This document shows positions 36,176 to 43,866 of a stretch of DNA of 64,000 nucleotides, in pieces; within the stretch, counting starts at the first letter, position 1; each line of letters opens with the position of its first letter. Position numbers and translations under genes: made by a program. The DNA is taken from assembly GCF_023227905.1 (NCBI RefSeq), contig NZ_JALOCF010000011.1:1-64000 (forward strand), given 5' to 3'. Below the pieces are notes generated by a model, which was not told the origin of the DNA, did no database searches, and saw only the letters and a list, made by a program, of their open reading frames with translations. This DNA is from Methylobacter sp. (GTDB lineage Bacteria > Pseudomonadota > Gammaproteobacteria > Methylococcales > Methylomonadaceae).

Positions 36176-37096
36176 ATGTATACACAAAACGATAAGCGAT
36201 GTTCATTAACTGAACTCGTTGCACACATACAAAACGGCGATTGTTTGGCAATCGGCGGCGGCTTATCCTGGCGCGAACCGATGGCGGCTTTGCGGGAACT
36301 GATCCGGCAAAATATTAAAGACCTTAAACTGGTCGGTTCGGCACATGGTATCGATGTCGATTTGTTGTGCGGCGCCGGAAGCGTAGCTGTCAGTGCCGAA
36401 TCCTATGTCGGCTTTGAGCAAGATTTCGGCATGGCGCTCAACTACCGTCGAGCCTGCGAAACGGGTGCGGTAAAAGTGGAAGATAACTGCTGCTACTCCT
36501 TAGTCCAGCAACTTCGGGCCGCTATTCAAGGCTTGCCTTTTATGCCGATCCGCTCGGTGCAAGGGACGGATTTCCTTAAGCTGCATCCTGAATTTAAAAC
36601 GATGACCTGTCCTTTTACCGGCGAGCAACTGGTTTTAGTGCCTGCGCTGAAACCCGACGTCGCGCTTATTCACGCCCATTATGCCGACGAGCATGGCAAT
36701 TTGCATATTGAAGGGCCGCCGGTGGCCGACGTTCTGTTTGCCAAGGCCTCCAAGAAAGTCATCGCTACGGTTGAAGCTTTAATCCCTCATGATGAATTGG
36801 CAAAAAAAGGCGTCACGATTCCCTACTTTTATGTCACCGCCATTTGCGAAGTTCCCTACGGCGCTCACCCGACTTCCTGCTATCCGAATTATGCTTATGA
36901 CCGGGAACATACCGCCTCTTATTACCAAGCCGCCAAACACGGCGCGGACAGTTTTAATCAAAACTACCTGACGCCTTTTGTTCACGACTGCAAAGATCAT
37001 GACGCTTATCTCTTAGCCGCCGGCGGCAAAGCCAGACTGGCTTGTTTGGAACAGTGGGATCAAAGCATGGAAAAATGGATGCAACTTTATGAATAA
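36176..37096 (+). CDS. CoA-transferase-fold protein, alpha subunit (GctA/IpdA-like)
   Basis: A 306-residue protein of the type I CoA-transferase superfamily. Typical elements are IGGGLSWREPM near the N terminus, LKLVGSAHGIDVDLLCGAG (about 50-68) and ALIHAHYADEHGN. The best match in style is the glutaconate CoA-transferase/IpdAB branch. It is coupled to the beta subunit by an 8-bp overlap. Similar subunit pairs are, to my knowledge, reported beside EaCoMT genes in ethene and vinyl chloride degraders. Expected role: moving or hydrolysing CoA on a carboxylated CoM derivative (inference). Confidence 0.8.
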   Translation: MYTQNDKRCSLTELVAHIQNGDCLAIGGGLSWREPMAALRELIRQNIKDLKLVGSAHGIDVDLLCGAGSVAVSAESYVGFEQDFGMALNYRRACETGAVKVEDNCCYSLVQQLRAAIQGLPFMPIRSVQGTDFLKLHPEFKTMTCPFTGEQLVLVPALKPDVALIHAHYADEHGNLHIEGPPVADVLFAKASKKVIATVEALIPHDELAKKGVTIPYFYVTAICEVPYGAHPTSCYPNYAYDREHTASYYQAAKHGADSFNQNYLTPFVHDCKDHDAYLLAAGGKARLACLEQWDQSMEKWMQLYE

Positions 37097-37952
37097 TCAA
37101 AATAAGATTCAGACATGTACACTCGGCGAACTGATGATTTATCAGATCGCACTGTCGATAGAAGACGGGATTTTAGCTTTTCACGGTTTCGGATCGCCGC
37201 TGGTGCAGTTAGCTTTGCACTTGGCGAAACGCACTCATGCGCCCAATTTGGTGTTAGTCGCAGGCGCGACCTATGGCATCAATCCGACCCCGGCATTTTT
37301 AACGCCAACCACTAACGATTTCGCGATGAACCGCGATGCCGAGTGTCATCTAACGATTGAAGAACTCTTTGATCTTGCTGCGAGCGGACGATTAGGCCGG
37401 ATGTTCTTGTCGGGTTTGCAAATTGACCGCTGGGGCAATATGAATGTGACCCGCCTGGGAAATGATGAGCGGATTTCGTTAAAACTGCCCGGCGGAGGCG
37501 GCGGCTGTAATTTATCCGCCGATGCCGATCATGTAACTATCTGGACAGCGGCACATCGCACCCATGCCGACGAACATGGTCGCCGTCGTTATCGCTTGGC
37601 TAATCGTTGCGATTTTATCACCAGCGTAGGACATCGCACCGCGGAAGGCTTGCCGCGTGCCGATATGCCTTATCGCGGAAGCGGGCCGGATTGCATAGTG
37701 ACCGACTTAGGGGTATTCGGTTTTAATCAGGAAGGTCATGTGCAATTACGCGCCCTTTACCCCGATACCAGTGTCGAAATGATTGCTGAAAGCACGGAAT
37801 TCGATTTACCTGTTGCCGCTGATCTGTCGACAGCCGCTTTGCCTGAACCCGACATGATCGAATTTATCCGCCGCCTGGACCCGCTAAAAATCCATCAGCG
37901 GGAACTCAGTCCCGCCGATCGCGGGCGCTTTTTTCAATTGAGCGGAGCCTAA
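37089..37952 (+). CDS. CoA-transferase-fold protein, beta subunit, catalytic Glu not seen
   Basis: A 287-residue partner of the previous gene. It shares family motifs SGLQIDRWGNMNVT, KLPGGGGGC and CDFITSVGH. At the place where glutaconate CoA-transferase beta has its catalytic Glu (VESG), this protein reads VLVAGATYG (about 56-64), so the acyl-Glu intermediate seems impossible. IpdB, in the ring-cleaving hydrolase IpdAB, also lacks it. A hydrolase or lyase on a CoA ester is therefore as likely as a transferase. Confidence 0.8.
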   Translation: MNNQNKIQTCTLGELMIYQIALSIEDGILAFHGFGSPLVQLALHLAKRTHAPNLVLVAGATYGINPTPAFLTPTTNDFAMNRDAECHLTIEELFDLAASGRLGRMFLSGLQIDRWGNMNVTRLGNDERISLKLPGGGGGCNLSADADHVTIWTAAHRTHADEHGRRRYRLANRCDFITSVGHRTAEGLPRADMPYRGSGPDCIVTDLGVFGFNQEGHVQLRALYPDTSVEMIAESTEFDLPVAADLSTAALPEPDMIEFIRRLDPLKIHQRELSPADRGRFFQLSGA

Positions 37953-37955
37953 CAA

Positions 37956-38870
37956 ATGAATGGCCAAATTTTACAGGTCGGGGCTTTAAAACAGCAGGAC
38001 AACTTCGTGCCTTTGCCGTACCGTTGCGTGAGCTTTCAACCTTATGAAGGCGAAATGGATGCCGCCGTGATAACGCAGTATCTGCTGGGCCGGGAAGTTT
38101 ACCGGCGCACCGACATTATCATTTTGCATAATTCCCGTCAGGAGTATGCCGTTGCCGCCGTACAGCGCACAAGCTCCGAAACCTTATTTTGTCCTTTAGA
38201 AAAGGTAGAAGTGCTGGCGTTGCCGGATGACTGTGTTTTTATTGAAGATCCCGATACAGATCCGGCCAATCGCTCTGCACTGGCTAAACTAGCGGTTGAT
38301 CGAGGCGTGACCTCCGAACAAACCGCGATTGTGCAGGGTAGCTTTGACCACATCAACATTATCCATCGGCCTAAGCCCTTTGTTTTGCGTGTTGTTGAGG
38401 TCGTGCCGCCCTCTCCGCCCAAACTGTTCCATTTGGTCGAACACGTACTCAGTTACGCTGATTTACCGCCGGTGATTGTGGAATCGGTCACTATTGATTT
38501 ACGCGATCTTGCTCAGGAGGCAACGCCTGAAGCTTTTCTGGTGCCATGCAGGTCAGGAGGGCTGGATAAGCTGTCAGCGCCGGTTTATTTTCTTGATGAA
38601 CGGCCGAAACAACGCGAGAACTGGACCCTGATCGGTTGCGAACGCAGCCTTCAATTTCACCGGCATTACTATGGCGACATTCCGCCGCGCATAGAAATGT
38701 GTCCCCGCCAACTCGTTAAAGATGACGGAAAGACAACCCTTTTAAAGTGCTGTCTTCTTGAATTCGATATAGAGCAAAACGGTCATTTAATGACGGTGCC
38801 TTGGGGTTCCGACTTGGCACTGATAGAAAAGGCATTACAGCAATTATTAAGAGATAAAGTTTATGAGTGA
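37956..38870 (+). CDS. Conserved-looking protein of unknown function in the CoM cluster
   Basis: A 304-residue soluble protein with no motif I recognise. It has no signal or membrane segment. Several cysteines are spread over the second half (PCRSGG, GCERS, MCPRQ, KCCLLEF), and a VVEVVPPSPPKLFHLVEHVL stretch lies near residue 150. It is packed between the CoA-transferase-like pair (3-bp gap) and ComA (8-bp overlap), so it is surely co-expressed and probably part of the pathway. Roles worth testing are binding or processing of a CoM-linked carboxylate or a CoM synthesis step. Confidence 0.75.
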   Translation: MNGQILQVGALKQQDNFVPLPYRCVSFQPYEGEMDAAVITQYLLGREVYRRTDIIILHNSRQEYAVAAVQRTSSETLFCPLEKVEVLALPDDCVFIEDPDTDPANRSALAKLAVDRGVTSEQTAIVQGSFDHINIIHRPKPFVLRVVEVVPPSPPKLFHLVEHVLSYADLPPVIVESVTIDLRDLAQEATPEAFLVPCRSGGLDKLSAPVYFLDERPKQRENWTLIGCERSLQFHRHYYGDIPPRIEMCPRQLVKDDGKTTLLKCCLLEFDIEQNGHLMTVPWGSDLALIEKALQQLLRDKVYE

Positions 38871-39750
38871 GTTGGCATGGGAAAATATTATCACCGGCAT
38901 TCGCAATTCCAGGGAAGTCAAACCGCGTAAAACCGGAACCACGATGGTTATGGATGTCGGCAAAGGCATCAGCGAAACGCTGAGTATTTTGCAAACGACC
39001 TCAAACTATATCGATTTGTGGAAATTTGGCTTCGGCACCTCGGTTTTTCTGGAAAAAACCCTATTACAGGAAAAACTGAAATTACTGGAAAGCTACGATG
39101 TGCTGACTTTTCCGGGAGGAACCTTATTAGAAGTGGCTTTATTGCAGCATCATTGCCGCGTTTTTATGACCCATGCGAAATCCTTAGGCTTCACCGCGGT
39201 GGAAATTTCTGACGGCACCATACCGCTACCCGCATTCAGGCGAAAAAAAGTCATTGAGTGCGCTTTGAATGCCGGGCTGATTCCGATTACCGAAGTGGGC
39301 AAAAAAGACCCGAAACGGCAGCCTACCACCGAACAAATTGCCGAAGAAGCCTTGCAGGATTTGGAGTGGGGCGCGGCATGGGTCATCGTTGAAGGCCGGG
39401 AAAGCGGACAGGGTGTCGGTATTTTCGACGAAGCCGGAAAAGTCGAAGAATCTTATATTGACCGTATTATTGACATTATGGGCCCTCAAATTAATGCATT
39501 GATTTGGGAAGCGCCGCTAAAAAATCAACAAGCTTACCTGATAGAAAAGTTTGGAGGAAACACCGGGTTAGGCAATATTTGTCCGGATCAGGTGTTGGCC
39601 GTGGAAGCTTTGCGCAATGGCTTGCGTTTTGATACCTTGGATCGAGTCAGTTCGCAATTGGTGCGCAGAGGGGATTGGGACCCCAACCAGGCTGAGCGCG
39701 ATGATGAGCTTGCCGGTAACGCGGCAGTCCCGTTAGCAAGGAAAATCTAA
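38863..39750 (+). CDS. comA: Phosphosulfolactate synthase (ComA / XcbB1)
   Basis: A 295-residue TIM-barrel enzyme of the ComA family. Diagnostic parts are TGTTMVMDVGKG-type N-terminal strand, LWKFGFGTSVF, FPGGTLLEVAL, AVEISDGTIPLP and GLIPITEVGKKD. It adds sulfite to phosphoenolpyruvate to make phosphosulfolactate, the first step of CoM synthesis in methanogens and in the Xanthobacter pathway (XcbB1). Overlaps both neighbours slightly, showing tight coupling. This gene is the strongest single marker for CoM synthesis here. Confidence 0.92.
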   Translation: MSELAWENIITGIRNSREVKPRKTGTTMVMDVGKGISETLSILQTTSNYIDLWKFGFGTSVFLEKTLLQEKLKLLESYDVLTFPGGTLLEVALLQHHCRVFMTHAKSLGFTAVEISDGTIPLPAFRRKKVIECALNAGLIPITEVGKKDPKRQPTTEQIAEEALQDLEWGAAWVIVEGRESGQGVGIFDEAGKVEESYIDRIIDIMGPQINALIWEAPLKNQQAYLIEKFGGNTGLGNICPDQVLAVEALRNGLRFDTLDRVSSQLVRRGDWDPNQAERDDELAGNAAVPLARKI

Positions 39751-41255
39751 TGTCGGACGCCGCTTCAATTCAGCAACAAGTGCTGGAAATAGGCACTCGA
39801 TTAACATCGGCTCCTTCGGATTGTTTGATCGAATCCGCGTTCGCTTGGGAGCTGAGCCATCAACAACACTTGTTTGAGGCTGTTGGCTTAGTAGATCTGG
39901 CTCATACCCTCAGTACGATGGAACTGGGAACCATTCCGAGGCAACAAGGCGTTGAATTACTGCGTTTCTTACTGGCTCTGCAAGATAAACCCGATTCTTT
40001 CAAGGCAATACCGGCAGGCGGTGATATCTATACCAATCGTGAAGCCTGGCTGGCCGAAAGAACCGCTGCCGTAAAATGGCTAGGGGCCGGACGCGCTCGG
40101 CGTGAAGCCATTACCTCGGCCTTCGTTTTAGATGTCAGGCAAAGACTACTGAGGCTGTCGGAAACCCTGATAATGCTGGCAGAAACGTTCATTAATCGGG
40201 CAGAGAGCGATAAAAATACGCTGATGCCGGATTATACTTACTTGCAAGCCGCGCAGCCGACGACATTCGGGCACTACTTATTGGGCTTTACCTATCCTTT
40301 ATTACGGGATTTGGCACGGCTTGATGGCCTGCTGGAAAAAGTGAACCGCAGTCCGATGGGCTGCGGCAGCACAAACGGTTCGCGTTTGCCGCAAGGGCGC
40401 GAGCAATTAGCTGAATTATTAGGCTTTGCGGATATTATTCCGCATGCGCGGGATGCGATGTGGCAGGCCGACTTAAGCATAGAAAATAGCGCCCTATTGA
40501 CGGCTTGTATCGTTAATCTCAGCCGTTTAGCCGAAGACCTGCAAATTTTCAGCACCCAAGAGTTTGCGTTGCTCGAATTGGACGATCAGCATGCCCGGGC
40601 CAGCAAAATCATGCCGCAGAAAAAAAATCCGTTTGCTTTAACGCACATACGAGCCATTGCCAATAAGATGATTGGCCTGACGGCTTCGGTTTGCGCGTCG
40701 GCTAGAACGCCTTCCGGCCAACCGGATAACCGCTTGATGATTTACGGGGAATTGCCGGAAGGTATGCAGTTGGTTGAGCAGGCGGCGGCGCTGATGTCCG
40801 AAACGCTGCAACGGCTTAGTTTCAAATCGGATAGAGCGTATGCCCTGATTGGCTCAGGATGGGCTTTAGCGACGGATTTGGCCGAGGCCTTGGTGCAGTA
40901 TTGCGACCTTGATTTTCGCAGTGCGCATCAGTTAGTAGCGAGTTTAGTCCGGGAATATCCGGCCCATAGTGATTTGAAAATGGATGCCGACTCGGTCATG
41001 CGAATGAGCGAAAAGGTGCTGGGTAAATCGATTACCTTGACGGATGCGCAACTTAAGTCGGCATTAACGCCCGAGGAAGCGATTCAGCAGCGAAAAGAAG
41101 CCGGAGGCACTGCGAGTGCAAGCCTGGATGCTATGTTGGCCGATTGCCGTCAGCAGCTCAATGTGTTTCGGGAAAAAACCCAGGCCAATAAAACTTTTTT
41201 TGAATATAAACGGCAGAGTTTATTGCAGCGCGCAGAGAGTTACATAAGAACATGA
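39750..41255 (+). CDS. xcbC1: Aspartase/fumarase-superfamily lyase (XcbC1-like)
   Basis: A 501-residue protein of argininosuccinate-lyase type. The signature reads RASKIMPQKKNP, keeping the catalytic Ser at the second position of the usual Ser-Ser pair. GCGSTNGSRLPQGRE resembles the substrate loop near residue 210. In Xanthobacter, XcbC1 removes phosphate from phosphosulfolactate to give sulfoacrylate. The order comA-AFS-AFS-PLP enzyme is the same as xcbB1-C1-D1-E1, which is the basis for the name. Coupled to the next gene by an ATGA overlap. Confidence 0.8.
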   Translation: MSDAASIQQQVLEIGTRLTSAPSDCLIESAFAWELSHQQHLFEAVGLVDLAHTLSTMELGTIPRQQGVELLRFLLALQDKPDSFKAIPAGGDIYTNREAWLAERTAAVKWLGAGRARREAITSAFVLDVRQRLLRLSETLIMLAETFINRAESDKNTLMPDYTYLQAAQPTTFGHYLLGFTYPLLRDLARLDGLLEKVNRSPMGCGSTNGSRLPQGREQLAELLGFADIIPHARDAMWQADLSIENSALLTACIVNLSRLAEDLQIFSTQEFALLELDDQHARASKIMPQKKNPFALTHIRAIANKMIGLTASVCASARTPSGQPDNRLMIYGELPEGMQLVEQAAALMSETLQRLSFKSDRAYALIGSGWALATDLAEALVQYCDLDFRSAHQLVASLVREYPAHSDLKMDADSVMRMSEKVLGKSITLTDAQLKSALTPEEAIQQRKEAGGTASASLDAMLADCRQQLNVFREKTQANKTFFEYKRQSLLQRAESYIRT

Positions 41256-42619
41256 GTGATTCAGTCCATATCAGTGACTCCGACATTTACGGCGTATCCT
41301 GGACGACACCGGAGCTTCGCGGTCTTTTTTCCGAGCAAATCCGGGTCAAAGGCTGGCTGGAAGTCATGACCGTACTTGCCGGCGTACAGGCCGATTTCGG
41401 TTTAATCCCGCAACAGGCCGCCCTCGAAATTGAAACCTTTTATAACGATGTTTCGGTTGATCAGACTTTTTTAAACGAAGTTGGGGAAGATTTTATCAAG
41501 ACCAACCATTCACTGTTGGGACTGATTAATTCGGTAAAAAAACGTTGCGGCTCGTTAGGCGGAGAATGGTTTTGCTACGGCGCGACCGTACAGGATATTA
41601 CCGATACTCATCTTATTCGTGTGCTGATGCAAGTCAGGCAATTATTTGCCGAGCAAATTACCGAATTGGAAAAAATACTTAAAACGCTGGCTATTGAGCA
41701 CCGTTTAACGCCCATGTGCGGCCGCACGCACGGACAGCCCGGATTGCCCATTACCTTTGGATTTAAAGTCGCCGGTTGGCTGGATGAATTCGACCGTCAC
41801 CGGTTAAGGCTGGATGAATTAAAGAGCCGCTTGGGCGTTGGGCAATTATGCGGAGGAGTCGGTAGCTTATCGTCATTAGGCTCCAACCCTATGAAATTAC
41901 AGGCGGAATTCATGCAACGGCTGGGGCTGGAAGCGCCGGCGATTTCCTGGACCAGTAGCCGGGACCGCTTGGCCGAATGGTTAAATGTTCTGGCAATGAT
42001 AACCTCAACCGGTGATCGTATAGGGCAAGAAGTATTCAATTTGCAGCGCCCTGAAATAGCCGAGTTAAGTGAAGGTTTTATTCCCGGAGCCGTCGGCAGT
42101 ATTACCATGCCGCATAAACGCAACCCGGAAATTTCCGAACATCTCGGCACCTTGTCGCGGGTGGTCAGGCATCACGCCGCGCACATGGCTGAAAACCTCG
42201 TCCACAGCCATGAACGCGACGGACGTTCATGGAAAGGCGAATGGGCTATTATTCCCGACGCGACGCTAGCGGCCGGCAAATCCCTGTCGTTGCTCAAGCA
42301 GCTGCTCAAGGATTTGCAGGTTAATCCGCAGCGGATGCACGCCAATATCCTGGCGACCCAAGGCTTTGTCCATGCCGAGGCGGTGATGCTGGTTCTCGCG
42401 AAGACGCTGGGCAAGCAAAGCGCACATCAGCTTGTCTACGATCTGACCATGCAAGCCCAGGACGAAGGACTGCATCTTAAGCAGGCGCTTATCAATAACC
42501 CGCAAATCGGCGCTATCCTGACTCATGACGAGGTAGAGGCGCTGTTCAATCCCGAACAAAGCACTGGCGTTTGCGCGGCCATGGTTGAGCAAGTCATTGC
42601 ACGAATATCTTTACCTTGA
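41252..42619 (+). CDS. xcbD1: Aspartase/fumarase-superfamily protein (XcbD1-like), signature Ser replaced
   Basis: A 455-residue protein of adenylosuccinate lyase / carboxymuconate cycloisomerase type. It has CGRTHGQPGLPITFGFK, LCGGVGSLSSLG and the signature GSITMPHKRNP. The second Ser of the usual GSS-x-MP, the catalytic base in the superfamily, is Ile here. Position third in the CoM synthesis block gives the XcbD1 name. It probably works on a sulfonated substrate in a late step, perhaps by other chemistry than a standard AFS elimination. Confidence 0.78.
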   Translation: MSDSVHISDSDIYGVSWTTPELRGLFSEQIRVKGWLEVMTVLAGVQADFGLIPQQAALEIETFYNDVSVDQTFLNEVGEDFIKTNHSLLGLINSVKKRCGSLGGEWFCYGATVQDITDTHLIRVLMQVRQLFAEQITELEKILKTLAIEHRLTPMCGRTHGQPGLPITFGFKVAGWLDEFDRHRLRLDELKSRLGVGQLCGGVGSLSSLGSNPMKLQAEFMQRLGLEAPAISWTSSRDRLAEWLNVLAMITSTGDRIGQEVFNLQRPEIAELSEGFIPGAVGSITMPHKRNPEISEHLGTLSRVVRHHAAHMAENLVHSHERDGRSWKGEWAIIPDATLAAGKSLSLLKQLLKDLQVNPQRMHANILATQGFVHAEAVMLVLAKTLGKQSAHQLVYDLTMQAQDEGLHLKQALINNPQIGAILTHDEVEALFNPEQSTGVCAAMVEQVIARISLP

Positions 42620-42632
42620 AGAGCTGATTGTC

Positions 42633-43694
42633 ATGAATACCCACCAACATCTTGACCGAAGCGTCGTTATCGAACGTGTTGCCGCTCAAATACCCCGGCA
42701 CACTCTCGCTCATTATCCAACCCCGCTGATGCGGGCGAATCGATTGACGGAATCGCTTGGAAATACTGAACTCTGGTTTAAGCGTGACGACCTGATCAGC
42801 TTCGGTTTGGGCGGCAATAAAATACGCGGTTTGGAAGTGATGCTGGCCGAGGCCTTGGCGCTGAACGCCGATTGTCTGGTAACCGGCGCGGGCGTGCAGT
42901 CCAATCATGTACGGGCGACAGCGGCAACCGCGGCTCATGCAGGACTGCGTTGTACGGCGGTTTATTGGGGGAAGCCGCCTGCGGCGATGGACGGAAATTA
43001 TCGCCTCACCAGCATGTTGAATGCCCAATTCCATTTTACCGGTGACGATGACAGGGCGTCGGTCGATACCCATATTCACAGGGTTGCGGCTAAATTGCGT
43101 GAACAGGGTCATAGGCCTTATGAAATCCCACGCGGAGGAGCCTGCGCCATGGGCGTTTTGGGACATGTGCTGGCTGTCTTCGAGCTTTATCAACAATGTC
43201 TGAGTCAAGGTGTAGAACCCGATGCGATCATACTGGCAGTGGGGTCCGGCGGAACCTATGCGGGCTGGCTGCTGGGCATCAGGCTGTTGAATCTGCCCTG
43301 GAAAATGCTCTGTTACACCGTCAGCCGAGAGCCGGAACAGGTCAGCTTGCAAGTTGCCGATTTGGCTACACAAGCCGCAGCCTTGTTGAAACTGGATTGG
43401 ACGTTTTGCGCCGAAGATGCGCCTGTCTTTGGCGGGTTTATTGGACAAGGTTACGGTATCCCGAGCCTGGAAGCCGCCGAAGCGATCAAACAAATCGGTC
43501 GCAGCGAAGGTATTTTGCTCGATCCTGTCTATACCGGTAAAGCCATGGCCGGATTCCTGTACGGGCTGCAAAACAAACAGTTTGAACAACACAAAAAAAT
43601 AATTTTTGTGCATACCGGCGGCGAACCGGCATTTTTTGCCGGGAATGGTGATTGGTTGAATTCCAGTCCAACTGAAACTGTGAAATTAAGCTAA
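42633..43694 (+). CDS. xcbE1: PLP-dependent cysteine desulfhydrase/ACC deaminase-like enzyme (XcbE1-like)
   Basis: A 353-residue fold-type II PLP enzyme. The Schiff-base lysine is Lys63 in GLGGNKIRGLE, and TGAGVQSNHVRATAA is the phosphate/substrate loop. D-cysteine desulfhydrases and ACC deaminases share these. As last of the xcb block it would release the thiol in forming CoM. Start at ATG 42633, 13 bp after the previous stop; the frame could reach back to 42585 over the preceding gene. Confidence 0.82.
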   Translation: MNTHQHLDRSVVIERVAAQIPRHTLAHYPTPLMRANRLTESLGNTELWFKRDDLISFGLGGNKIRGLEVMLAEALALNADCLVTGAGVQSNHVRATAATAAHAGLRCTAVYWGKPPAAMDGNYRLTSMLNAQFHFTGDDDRASVDTHIHRVAAKLREQGHRPYEIPRGGACAMGVLGHVLAVFELYQQCLSQGVEPDAIILAVGSGGTYAGWLLGIRLLNLPWKMLCYTVSREPEQVSLQVADLATQAAALLKLDWTFCAEDAPVFGGFIGQGYGIPSLEAAEAIKQIGRSEGILLDPVYTGKAMAGFLYGLQNKQFEQHKKIIFVHTGGEPAFFAGNGDWLNSSPTETVKLS

Positions 43695-43702
43695 AAACAT
43701 TT

Positions 43703-43818
43703 TTCACCACGAAGACACGAAGAGCACGAAGTTTTATGTTTTCTTCGTGTCCTCGGCAATTGCTCCTGCATTGCTCTACCTCCTGTATCCGTACAGTCGT
43801 TCGTGTCTTCGTGGTGAA
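43703..43818. repeat. Long inverted repeat, 19-bp perfect arms
   Basis: Arms 43703-43721 and 43800-43818 are exact inverted copies (TTCACCACGAAGACACGAA and its complement). Inside, CACGAAG and CTTCGTG form a second hairpin at about 43725-43750. It begins 8 bp after the xcbE1 stop. Sequences of this kind are dispersed repeats in many proteobacteria; here it could also end or stabilise the long cluster transcript. Confidence 0.75.
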
Positions 43819-43866
43819 TTCTTTAATTTTTTCAGCTTCAACAGTAATTGAACAACAGGGGAATAT

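Noticed and set aside
42594..43613. 339-codon frame on the minus strand across xcbE1
   Set aside because: It is antisense to a clearly conserved PLP enzyme and shows no family likeness.
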